DNA of 64,000 bases, taken from positions 121,462 through 185,461 of the forward strand of contig MEHQ01003884.1 of the NCBI GenBank assembly GCA_008828725.1, in the 5' to 3' direction. The notes under the pieces are model-generated. The model worked only from the letters and a program-made list of their open reading frames with translations, was not told where the DNA came from and did no database searches. The position numbers and the translations under genes are program-made. The DNA is from Saccharina japonica (Eukaryota; Sar; Phaeophyceae; Laminariales; Laminariaceae). Below are positions 1 through 11,200 of the stretch, piece after piece (the stretch's first letter is position 1; each line of letters opens with the position of its first letter).

Positions 1-128
1 TTATGCTCAGTCGTGAGGAATTTTGCAGGGGTACGGTCGTATATGGGCATAGTGTTACACAAGTAGCCGGCGCACACACGCGGACATCTATGCAAGTTCC
101 CAAACTTGCACTATTCGAACACCCGCAC

Positions 129-3100
129 CTTGCGTAGCGTTCCGGCATGTTGTACCAGACGAGCATGGCAGCAACGCAAACAGCCACCCCTATCACCACC
201 GAAGCCTTCAAGATGTTGTTTGTCTTGACGTATCGGGCGTATTTCAGCCGGTATTGCGTGTTATAGGCAACCACGAGCTGACAAGCGCGAAGGAAGTAAG
301 GAGACATAAAGACCGCGATATCTTGGAGCGAGGGAAGGGGGGACAACGGATTGGCGGAACGAAGACATAGGCATCGGTATTGACATGTGCCTGACGAGGA
401 TGCGGCACGACTAAACATTCTTCACATGCTTCATATTGGCGACAACGTAATCGCGGCGAATATTGCAGAGGATTTCGTTACCCGACCTCGTATACCAAAT
501 TCACCGTACACAAGGACGCGATTCCACTCGTTGCCCTTGGCATGCCTACGCGCCTTTTCGAGTGTTTGCTCTTGCCATAGGCAACCGTCGCGGCCTCCCG
601 TTTTCGGTTCAAGCTTATTGCTGCAAGCCTCCTGCATGTCTGACCAGCCACCATGGTAATCCCCACAGCATGCAGGCTCCCGTCACGCAATACACGCTCG
701 ATAACTGAATCGCAAAAAACAATCCCGCCGTACCAAGCCATCAAAGCGGGCGTTGGCTCCTGGGTATCGTGCAGTCTATGGTGGGCGGGGTAGAATCATC
801 GAGGTCGTCTGCGAAACACACAGAAACGAGCTGCCATGACTATTTCGGCGGCGCGAGATGAACATCCAGCGCTCCCACTGGTGTACCAACTTCAAACCAG
901 AGCTGGACTTGCACTCCTCCAACCATTACTTTCACTCTCGCATGTGCGTCGGTGCTGCGCAGGTCGAACTGCCACGTATTAGGAGCAAGCACCTTCGGTC
1001 ACCTGGCTACGGCTATGTCACTCGTCAAGCGTACAACAGCAGTCGTTTTCAGTACCACACTTCGATTGTTTTATGAGGCTCCTTCTTTGTACATGGCTCG
1101 GGATCGTACTTTGGGTTAGAACGAGCATATGTTCACTCACCAGCACCATACCCCTCTGTCGTATGCTTCCTTGACGACCGGGGATGATCAAGATCACACG
1201 CTCCACTCTCCTCAAACTACATACCAGGTAGCAGTTAAGGGTTATCGGCACTTTCTGATTGTTTTGCCATCCCATTTATTATCTTCGGACTTCTGTCCCT
1301 CCCCCTCCATAGTCGTAACTCAGATCTGGGGTCACAAAGCAGGCTCTTCTCCCTCCTCCCCACTACGGTTCGTGCCTTGATGTTTACCACCCAGAGGGTT
1401 CAGCATTCCCAACGCTCGTCGATTTTCATCGAATTTTGCTATATCACGCTCTCGCGCTTTCCGCTAGTCAAGATATTTTTTATCGAGAAAAAGTCCCTAC
1501 GAGCATGCACTCGGGGGGGCTCGAACTCACGACCTTGACTCAAACAGGGACGAGATTCACCTGTCATTCCACCGGGGACGCCGGCTCTGTACGAGGCTAT
1601 TTGTGCCTTCAGATTCGAACCAATTTGGGAGCAGCGGGTATGGAGGACAGGCGACACGCGTTGCACTCTTTCCGAGTGGGGGCGGCGGCAAGCCTCCATA
1701 TGGATGGTGCAGCCGTGTACCTTCTTGTGGCGTACATAGGATGGATATCCTCGGCCGTAGCCAGGAGATACATAGGGTTAACAGCGTCAGTGGCAGCATC
1801 GACGGGGATCAGGAGTTCAAACGCCACGGTGTTTATAGCTGAAATTGCCTTACCACTGCCGGAGGGTTTTGTGACATCGTGCGCAGCGTTCCCACGGAAC
1901 GACCACCGGTAGCAGAACCCCTGAGGAGCTAGGCAGGCTGAACGTTTAAAGATGGTAAGGAAGAGAAGCAACCCTCTGGAAGGACAAGAGACGAACACTA
2001 TACGACGGCATTTACATATAACGGTACTGTAGTTAAGAAACAACACGTGTGGGTGTGGTATCATGCTACAGCAGGTATACCTCATTAATGTTAGGCTACT
2101 TGATTATGCGAAGTAAGTTACGGCGCAATTTTACATACACCAGAAACGAGGAGACACCAGCAAGATGATCCCCTTTGTGGGAAAGCCTCATTTTGGTTTA
2201 AGGAAAGGAAAGTCGCATTCCTTGGGCGGCACCGCAGCTCTATAACAGCGTGACAATGTATAAAAAGGAGCCATAGGTACAAAACAGAGAGAAGAGAACA
2301 TCCCACACGCCCGTCGTTGATAGCGAAATGTACTATCGACAACGGCATTGGTTAGCGTTTGTTTTTCACCGGGAACGTGGTGCCGCGTTGGCTTCAAGAG
2401 AATCAACACGGGGGGAGTACATGGGTAAGAATCGGCTAGTTGCGGCAGAGAGGCCTCATTGATACCAACCTATATTACAGCAGTGATGGGTGGGATACAC
2501 GTGGTATAATAAGAGAGCCTTGTGCAGTCCAAACGCGTACGCTCGAGACATTCCCGTTCATTGACCGTTGTAGGCACCCGATAATGGTTATTTTCGCGCA
2601 TAGGCGTATACGAGTATAGGTTACGATATTTACCCTAACACTAACCCCAACCCTAGTCCAGGCTAAGGCTCGACTCGAGCGCGGCTTCGCCTCGCTTTTT
2701 GGATAATCTGAAAAAACTGTGCCGACCAACCGCAGAATAAAAACTACCGGCGTTCCATACGTCGTAATCCTATGCACCCCATGGGATGGTCCATGGGTCG
2801 GCCTATGGGACTTCCCATGGGACCGTCCACGGATCGTCCCAGGGTATACCTATGGAGATCACAGGATGATCTACGGGATGACCCATGGGAAGACCTATGG
2901 GACAACCAATGGGGCTAGCCATGGGACTACCCACCAATGGTTAATCCCATAGGTTGTCTCATGGGTAGTCCCATGGGATCAAAATCACATGGGACGTCCC
3001 GTGGGTTGACCCGTGGGACGTCCCATGATATTCCAAGATATGCACTGTAGTTCATACAGTTCTGCCGTGCCACGGTGATACTACGGTATTACCGTACCGT

Positions 3101-3509
3101 ACCACAATAAATATGGTACAATACATACAATAGCATCTGCTGTTTATACTACTGTACGTACGTAGTAAGTGGCTCTACTGTAGTGCTGTAGTAGTGCGTA
3201 CGAGAGCTGACATGTATGTGAAGAAAACACGTCTCGCACCCGAAATATGTCAGCGATACACTCACTGAAGTAGGATGCCATCAGCATGACGTAGCAGGGC
3301 AACCCCTTGGCTTCCAACAGAAGGATCCAGTGCACGAATAACGCCAATAATACGGTGAGGGAGCCCGATCCAGATATCACGACGAAGACGGGTGCCCTCG
3401 CCGCTATCTCGAACGCGTGTCTCAAGACCCACATTTTCCAGAGCAACCCTGACCACAAGCAGGCGCTAAAGAGAGCCACTGTGATCAGAGCCGGCGAGGC
3501 GGCATGCAT
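129..3509 (-). CDS. 7TM-RGS receptor alpha, first two exons (partial)
   Basis: This is the 5' part of a serpentine receptor paralogous to beta and gamma. Exon A (3266-3509) starts at an ATG reading MHAAS and codes for predicted membrane helices 1, 2 and the start of 3. It includes WVLRHAFEIAARAPV and EAKGLPCYVM, and ends in a GTGAGT donor after one base of a codon. Exon B (129-321, 193 bp) follows an AAG acceptor, completes helix 3 (YFLRACQLVVAYNTQYR) and helix 4 (LVWYNMPERYAR), and ends at an AG|GTGCGG donor. Phases and exon lengths match the other paralogues exactly. Exons C-H, including the RGS domain, should lie left of the window. The 2.9-kb intron contains a recombinase fragment and a satellite. 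The role in G-protein signalling is inferred from the complete paralogues. The gene is divergent from beta. Confidence 0.75.
1436..1912 (+). pseudogene. Tyrosine recombinase C-terminal fragment
   Basis: An open frame of 158 codons carries, around 1660-1780, the C-terminal signature of tyrosine recombinases (phage-integrase fold, also used by Crypton and DIRS-type transposons). HSFRVGAAASL contains the H-x-x-R box, IGWISSA matches the G-H/W box, and RRYIG would hold the nucleophilic Tyr. Spacing between the boxes fits the family. The upstream Arg-I box and the N-terminal domain are not visible in any frame nearby. The frame opens at a non-ATG codon, so this is best read as a transposon remnant inside the intron of receptor alpha. 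Identification rests on motif reading only. Confidence 0.55.
2631..2656. repeat. Degenerate telomere-like stretch
   Basis: A short run of CCCTAA-like units (CCCTAACACTAACCCCAACCCTAG) lies just before the CCCATGGGA satellite. It is imperfect and short. It may be a relic of interstitial telomeric repeat or chance. Confidence 0.35.
2778..3028. repeat. CCCATGGGA palindromic satellite
   Basis: About 250 bp are built from the palindromic core TCCCATGGGA and variants (CCTATGGGA, CCCGTGGGA), spaced by 3-6 bp linkers such as CGTCC, GGTCC and TAGTC. Both strands look alike because the core is self-complementary. One frame reads repeatedly as PWDG/PWVG-type peptide, but this follows from the repeat and I do not regard it as coding. 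It lies in the intron of receptor alpha. Confidence 0.75.
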
Positions 3510-3561
3510 TGTCGTACCCAAGCCGAGGTGCAAGCAATGTGCCGCCTGCCAGGTGAGACCC

Positions 3562-3600
3562 TCAAACCTCAGCACTGCTCTTGCTCGTGATTTGGGCCAT
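3562..3600 (-). promoter_or_regulatory. Upstream 12-codon ORF in alpha leader
   Basis: A short ATG...TGA frame of 12 codons lies about 50 bp upstream of the conserved receptor start codon of alpha. A 12-codon uORF starts in the corresponding conserved leader sequence of beta (5161-5199). The surrounding leader (GTAACGGCCG, GTGCCGCCTGC) is also recognisable in gamma and in relic epsilon. Translational control by the uORF is a hypothesis. Confidence 0.35.
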
Positions 3601-3668
3601 GACTCGTAACGGCCGTGAAACTACTGAAAATGGCGTTACCTTTTTGTTATTAAAAAATCTGAAAAAAA

Positions 3669-4284
3669 GGGCAGCGGCCAAAAACAGGTACACCTGGTCC
3701 GTTCGGGGCCAAAAACAGGTATATACTAAAATCAAGTTTAAAACGCACCCCACGAACCTGCCGTTCCTTACAACGCAAAGTAGAGTTTTTTCATGTTCTT
3801 CGTGCTCGCCCGGTGGCTACGTATACGAGTAGCTGCTATTAATAGTACGAGGAACGAACGCCTGCTGCTGTATTCTCCCTTTTCAGCTTGCGACGCCCCT
3901 GGTATTCCAAGTCAATCACAATCCCGAAGGGGAGCCTCCTATGTCGTATTATTTCGGCGGAGGTGTGCAGGCAGATATGTGTGTCGCTCGAGTGGCGTGT
4001 GTGGCGCGAGGTGCGAAGGGAGGAGGGGGTCTCCGCGTACGTCGGCATTTGTATAGAGGGGGCATAGGGTGGGACTATGAAGGGCTTGAAAACGACAAAA
4101 AAAAAGAGAAAGTCAAGCAGAGTAGACAAAATCAGGTATACCTAGGCTTTAAAGAGGCAAAAACAGGTACAACGAGTTTTTGACCAATGGCAGGGCACGT
4201 AGAGTGCGTGTTTTACTTGCATTCAAGTATGTACCTGTTTTTGGCCGCAAACGGACCAGGTATACCTTTTTTTGGCCGCTGCCC
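3669..4284. mobile_element. Long-TIR element E, copy 1 (616 bp)
   Basis: A 616-bp element is bounded by inverted repeats of about 60 bp beginning GGGCAGCGGCCAAAAA. Each arm contains two copies of a GGCCAAAAACAGGTATAC-like motif. A nearly identical copy lies at 38074-38690, and an inverted one, cut by the window edge, at 63443-64000. No transposase-like frame is present, so it is non-autonomous. It sits in A-rich sequence (AAAAAA before, AAAAAC after), so a target duplication cannot be defined confidently. It lies directly upstream of exon A of receptor alpha. Confidence 0.8.
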
Positions 4285-5263
4285 AAAAACAAACATGCCT
4301 CTCTGCACGGCTCCACACGCGTACTGTACTTTTAAGTCTAAACAACAAGTAGGAGTACTCGTACTCGTAAGATGGGAGGGCGTACAGACGACAGCAGTTT
4401 GGAGTGGGGCCACTAGGCACACAGCAGTAGTATGGAAGGTTCTTGGTCCATGTTTTTCCAAAAAGAGAGACCTAAGATCTACGAGTCGGGCATATTGATC
4501 ATGCCGGATATGTTGATCATCGATTGCTACAGTAGTACTACTGTACTGTAGATTGCCAACGGTCCGCGTGCTACAGCATTGATTGGCTTCTGGTGGAGGA
4601 AGATATATTTTTTGATATTTTCTGTCACGACGATGATACTTGCTTGTAGTTGTTGAGTTGGTGACTCAAGTCATGCCGACTCGCAGATAGATCTACCAAC
4701 AACAAACAGTCGGCAAGGTACCTTATACGTCGGAAAGGTGTGGCACCCTATGTACTCGGGAACGCGTCATGTATTATTCAGAAAAATGCTAAACTGCGTG
4801 TATGCGGCCGATTGAACGTTGAAACTCACAATTTTGCATACGCTCATTGGGCGCTTGGTTTTACAAAAAGGTAAAAATGCGTCAGCTGTGAGCTACAAGC
4901 AGTAGTAGTTTTTATCCAATTGCAAAAATACGTCAGCTGTGAGAGTACGACTTGTTTTAATTTAATTTCTTCCTTTTTTCAACGTAACGGCATGCTGGTA
5001 TGATATACCAGGTGGTACTCGTACAAATACTGTACGTAGATCTATTTACTTTTTCGTAATGTTTTCACGTAATACTGTAATACATAGGGTACAGGGTAAA
5101 TCGTACTGCTGTACGGTACAAGCGAGTGGGTATCTTTTTTTCTAACGGCAGTTACAAGTCATGCCCCTATTCACCAATCACGGGCAAGCGCGATGCTGAG
5201 TCCCACATTGCAGGCACCACCTACCTGGGCATGCAACTTCGTCTGGGACCATACCAGACGACG
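4285..5263. other. Region between divergent receptors alpha and beta
   Basis: No coding sequence is recognised here. Together with element E this stretch separates the start codons of alpha (minus) and beta (plus), so promoters of both should lie within it. Parts of 4304-4610 (CTCTGCACGGCT; the GATTGCCAACGGTCC...TTCTGGTGGAGGAA run) are recognisable again at 22538-22810, upstream of the epsilon relic, so the receptor 5' flank was duplicated with the genes. Confidence 0.5.
5161..5199 (+). promoter_or_regulatory. Upstream 12-codon ORF in beta leader
   Basis: ATG CCC CTA ... TGC TGA encodes 12 residues and ends 64 bp before the conserved receptor ATG at 5264. Its start region (AAGTCATG followed by ATCACGGGCAAG) matches the uORF start in alpha (GAGTCATG, ATCACGAGCAAG). 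Function is inferred only from this positional conservation. Confidence 0.35.
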
Positions 5264-8200
5264 ATGCATGCCGCCTCGGCGGCTCTTATCGCAGTGACTC
5301 TCCTCAACGCGTGCGTGTGGTTAGGGCTGCTCCGGCAATTATGGGTCCTGAGACACTCGTTCGAGATAGCGGCGAGGGCACCCGTCCTCGTCGGGATCTG
5401 TGGAGCGGCCTCCATCATCGTGATATCAGCCATATTCGCGCACTGGATCCTTATGTATGAAGCCAAGGGGTTACCCTGCTACGTCATGCTGCTGGTAACC
5501 TACTTCTGTGAGTACGCCTCTGTTTTGATTCGGGGGCGGGGCGAGTTTTCTTGGCGTGAGAGCCCCCGCGCACAAAAATAAGCTACGAGTACCAGCACGT
5601 AACATAGTAGACCTCCTTTACTAAATTTGAAAAACACGAGGGTACTTGTACTCGTACGTACGCGTAGCTCTATCGAGAGTACCTGGCAGCCTCTGACTCG
5701 TAGAGCTGGCTGAAAAAATAATAATGCTGCGTGCGTACCTGTGAGCCTAGCAGCGTGGCGCGGCCGACTGTAATCCGGTGAGTCATGGAATTTATACAAA
5801 CATGCATTTTACCCACGACCACACACAGTACGTAGCCTTAACTCGCACGTATCGTGTACAAGGTATCTGGTATAAGATACGACATGCGACAATGAAAGCA
5901 ACTAGCGGCAAGGCCACATCTCCGCCCGTAGCGCTAGCCCTGCATTGCCAATAGTAGTATGTAAGTACGTGGAACGGTAGCTGTAAAAGGTGCCCGCAGT
6001 TTTACATATGCTGCTGTACATTCGCGGGCGACAGTCAACTCTTCGTACACAACTGGGTTTTTGATTGGTCACAACCATTCTCAAAGTCGCCTGTGGAGGA
6101 GGATGTGCACATTGCACCTACCGACCAAATATCTATGTAATGGAACAATTGATAACGAGAAACCTATAATAAAGCACACACACTCTCTCTCCCTCTCTCT
6201 CTACACACACCTTTGTATACGTGGCGTTTTTTCCGGCTTCTTAGCCTAGCAACTTAGAGGTGTGGGAGCGGTTTTGAGGAGCCGCATCTTCGACTCATGT
6301 TCTAGTTCGGGGAACTGGGATTTCCCCATTTTCCCCATATTTCTACATATACGGCTCATCAGGGTGGGCTAGTGTAATGGTATGGGCTAGGAAGGCCGGT
6401 AATTGCCTCTGTATAGGCAATTGGTCCGTTTTTGGTATAACTTGGATGACATTCGTATTCGGGGTATTTATAAGATCTGAGGGCCATACTTGAAGCCCGT
6501 CCGAGGCAGATGTCATCTGGCTCGGGATTAATATAAGCTGCTTCTCTTCTACGCTTGACTCTAAGGAAAGTGATAAACACCAAGGATGCTTAATAGACAA
6601 ACCTGCGACGGGGATACTCTGTGTCTCACCCAGTCTTATCACACCTTCGGAACAAAAATGAAAGGGTGTATGTTTATATGGCAACACATACATACCGATG
6701 GGTAAGTACTCGTAGTGTGCTGTGATGCGCCACTCTGAACGGAAATGTAAGGACCATCGCGCGGGGTAGTATCGGCCCTGGGGATATCCGTTTTGATCGC
6801 CGGGTTGTTAAAATCGTGCATGTATGAAAGGATTTATGATCCGGAGATTTGGCCCTATTATCCCCGCGTGCTGGCTCTATGAGCCATGAGCTTCAACAAC
6901 GCTGTAAATCAGCGAGTGGGGTTGGGGTTCCCACACCTCGCGGGGCGGTGTCGACCCGGGGTAACTCTGTTTTCGTCCCCGGGTTGTTAAAGTTGTAGAT
7001 TTATGGAAGTATGTATGATCAGGGGACGAAAAATTATCATCCCCGGGCGCGGCGGAACCTCGACGTTTTCCCGGAGGACAGCTCGCGCCGAGCGCTGGCT
7101 CAATGAACCCCAGATGATCAGCCGATGGGGTTGAGTTTCCACACCTGGCGGAGTGGTATCGACCCGGGGGATGCCCGTTTCCGTCTCCGGATTGTTGGAG
7201 TTGTACCTGTATGGGAGGATTTCTGATCCGGGAATGTGAATATATCATCCCCTGTTGCGGCGGGACCTCGACGTTGTCCCAATGGGAAACTCTCGTCGCG
7301 CGCTGGCTCCACGAGCCCCAGCCCAACCAGCAATTAACCAATGGGGGAAGGGATTATATACCCTGAGGGGCGGCATGGACCCGGGGGATGTCGGTTTTTG
7401 TCCCCGGGTTGTTGGGTTTGTAGATGCATGAAATTATTATGATCAAGGGTTGGGACCTTATCGTCCCCGCGTAACTCGGGAGGAATTCTCGCCGCGCGCT
7501 GGCTCCATGAGCCGCAGCCGACCACAAATTATCCAGTGGGGTTGGAGTTTCCACACCTGACGCGGCGGTATCGACCCGGGGAAGGCCCGTTTTTGTCCCC
7601 GGGTTGTTGGAATTGTAGATGTATGGACGGACCTCTGATCAAGGGATAGGACATTATCGTCCCCGGGTGCCGCTGGCTCCATGAGCCTCAGCCAATGAGT
7701 GATCAGCCGATGGGAATGGCGTTTTCACACTGTGCGGGGCAGTGTTGACCGAGGGGATCCATTGTTATATCCCCCGTTGGTCGAAAGTGTAGTGATATGG
7801 TGATATTTTTTATCAGGGGATGGGAAACAATCCTCCTCGGGTGTGGCGGAACCTCGATAGCTCTGTTCAGCACCAGTCTCCTAGAAAGAGCCAGCGGCCT
7901 CTGGCATAGATTTGACCAACCAATCAGCTGCCGGAATAGTAATTCCAAATTGTAACTCAGCAGCTAGGCTGGCTGGATGGCTGTCAAGATTCTCTCAGGG
8001 ATTGTGACACGGCTACGACTGTCGGTAACGCTCACCACACGACGGTCAGGACTCGGTGTGACCTGAGACGCAGTGTCCCGCTTAATTTTTCTCGCACTCT
8101 CTCTACCGATGCCGTGAGGCGGGACTGAAACGCTCTTTGTCGCGAGAAATCGCGAGACCATGACGGTGGTACTCGTAAGGACCAATCTGAACGGAGATAT

Positions 8201-11200
8201 AAGGACCATTATTGGTGAATAAAAGCACAGTTGGAAGGGCCCTTACGCCGCCGTCCGTTGTCGCTGTCCTTGGGATTGGGGAAATACTCAGCGCGGGACG
8301 GCCAGGACAAGGCGGGGCATGAGACCCGGTGTTCCACTGGTTGTGGCACCCAGCGTCTCTACCCATGGGGCAAGGCGGGGCTCAAGCGCTCTGGATTGCG
8401 AAACTATGATTCGAGACAGACAGACGAACAGCATCTAATTATATCGATACACTTGTGGAGCGCGTGAGGCGGGTTTGGTGACGTCATCGTCAGGCACCCA
8501 ATATAACCTCTACGCATTGGGACTTCAAGCGCAAAAGGTGTCGAAAACGAGAGACGATTACAGCAGCAGTCGCACACGAAGCACCCCGGGCTGCCGAGGC
8601 AAGGGGTCCACCCCGAGCTAGAACGCAAGACGATCTGCGACACGCATGCAGCATGACATCACTGTAATAATTCGTACTGTATACTTGGTGCACAGCGCAG
8701 TTCTTCTGCACTGTCTTTCTACCTATAGTATCAGCATTTCGTCGGGCAGGATATTTCTGAGAATATTTCAGGTCACTATTAGTGTCGTCGGGATTGGGGT
8801 TAGGGTTAGGGTTAGGGTTGGGGGTTCTACGCCCGTGCATTGATCCAAGATGTTACCGGACGATTTGTTAATAGTCCTCCTTTCAAAAGTAGATGGTTGA
8901 CAAAAGTACTGCACCATACCTTTTGCTTGTGGTTGTCGATATATCCTGGGTCCCGCAACGCTTCATGTGCTCGGGTCTAAACCTGTTGCTCCGTCTCGCC
9001 GTCCGTCGCCCGCCCTTCCCTCTGTCCTCGACCCAAGGTTTCGCAGTGTTTATGGTTCCGTATTGCCTTCGCGCTTTGCAACTCGTGGTTGCTTACAATA
9101 CGCGCTACCGGCTGAAATACGCCCGATACGTCAAGGGAAAAAATATCCTCAAGATGTCGGTGGTGATGGGGACTGCCATCGCTGTTGCTGCCTTGCTCGT
9201 CTGGTACAACATGCCGGAACGCTACGGAAGGTGCACCTGTCTGTTTCGGTCGGGTGCGGTTAGTTGTGGTTGCGCGTATTGTAGGAGCGTTCCGAGGCTT
9301 CTATCCCCGTTTGCGGGCAGAGAAAATCGCACACGATAGTTCCTCTTCAAAGGCTTCACACGCCCGTCCACATTCCGAAACGCGGCGTCGTTTGTACATG
9401 CGGCGGGTTTTGTCACCTATAAACGGGAGAGCTCTGCCATGGCGGGGGGTGTCTTTTCAAGCCTAAACAACTCTGCCTGCGGCTGGCGGCGTTCCCCGGC
9501 CGCGGGAAGTAGACCCAGGATCTTGGGCAATCGTTTGTTTCGTGGTTTTCGTTACATGCTTCGTTACATCGTTACACGCCCACAGATTACCCCTCGGGTT
9601 GCGTGTATTACGGGTGGGCCTATGTAGTAAGAATAATCAGAACCCAAGATTGACCCAAAAAATCATGCACCCCCCCTAATGTGTACACACCCATATTTGG
9701 CTATGAATACTATGTACCCCCGTAGACTATTACGGGGTGGGCTAATGATGCCATAGTAAATAGAACCTACGGTACACACCAAAACCTATATATTTCCCTA
9801 TGTTTACTGACAGTATTTGGTCCTATTTAGGGTCGTTCTTATCGAGCAACTTGTTTCCAAAATTTCCATTTTTTTTCTCCAAAAAAACCCAGGAAAAGCA
9901 AGAAAAACAGGATTTATTTGGAAAGTTTGGAATGTTAACAGAGGGCAAAATAGTTTTAGAAAATATGGAAATCCTAAAAATTGCGCGAAACGTTTATTTG
10001 GAAATTTTGGGGAAAAGTTGCTCGATAAGAACGACCTTACTGCAGTATCGTCCTCCGTCAATAGTGCTGCAGTTTTTTTTCCCACAAATGAGTTTGGGGA
10101 GAGGCGTACCGAGCCGATAACACCAATACTGTAGAAACCTGACAACAAATTAGGCATGCATGAAACTCTTAGTGGGCTGACTGGCCTGTGTACTTCGGCC
10201 TGCCCCGGGGTAACGGAGGGCAGGGGTGTGTACGGCTGCTTCTTCTTCAACGAGAGGCGGGCGATCGAGGGTGCGATCATTCTGGGCATCGGGCCGACGA
10301 TTTTTGCCGTGTTCGAGCTGAGGAAAGTGCATGATGTTTTCGGCATCGGGCTCGAGATCGTCCGTGTGGCCATACCCCTTGAGGTTTGCGCAGGTAGGTC
10401 GAATCAACTGTGATGGGAATTAAAAAAGGCGTTAACCTACTGCGCTGTTCCATTGGTGGTGTGCACGCCAGAGTGGACCCCGACCGAATCACCTGTTTAC
10501 AACGGATGGCGGCGGCTGATGACCACCATATTGTTCTCCCTCATTCGCTAAATTAATTAATTATACCCCCCCCATACCACGAACAACCTACCTAAAACAT
10601 TTTATTGTACTTATACACATCATAGCTATATAAAAGAACACGACGCGGTTGCTGCCCCTATTGTTCTACTACCACGTCCCGAAATACAAGCAGCCTTTGT
10701 ATGAAATATTAATATGCCAACACGATCCTTACCTTTGAGGACCGAGCAGTACACCAGAGCCTCGAAAGGTGCTTGCCTTACGCAAATGTTGTAACTGTGA
10801 GAATTTGTAGAGCACTCTCAAAATCTACAAACCTCGCAGAAAGCGCGATCGAAGTATCACACCAACGCGAAGATGAGTTTTGGACCACTTTTTCGATCTC
10901 ACAGGTTCGGTTTACTTTGTTTTTTTCCCATACGTTGTATACATGTAGCCCGAAAGGCGACAACAGCCGATCGCAATTGTAAAAAATGCGCTCTGATTCG
11001 AGCTCTGACTTATTTTGTTGGGGAGGGGGTTAACAACTGTACGTGAAATCTCCAGATGAACCCTACCGGCGATATCCATGTCAGTGGTGTACATACACAC
11101 ATATAGAGATCTATCCCGAGCACAACCGTTTTTGTTTTCTTTCGCTCCTGCATCGTTTGGGTCACGCTCGACTCGTTTGCTTAAAGTGACCGAGATGATT

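Noticed and set aside
1500..1580. tRNA or tRNA-derived SINE on the minus strand, suggested by a B-box-like GAGTTCGAGCCCC.
   Set aside because: The T-arm and acceptor stems do not pair and no convincing D-arm or anticodon stem is seen.
2719..2952. Peptide with PWDG/YGTT-like repeats across the CCCATGGGA satellite.
   Set aside because: Follows directly from the satellite unit; no conserved start or flanking coding sequence.
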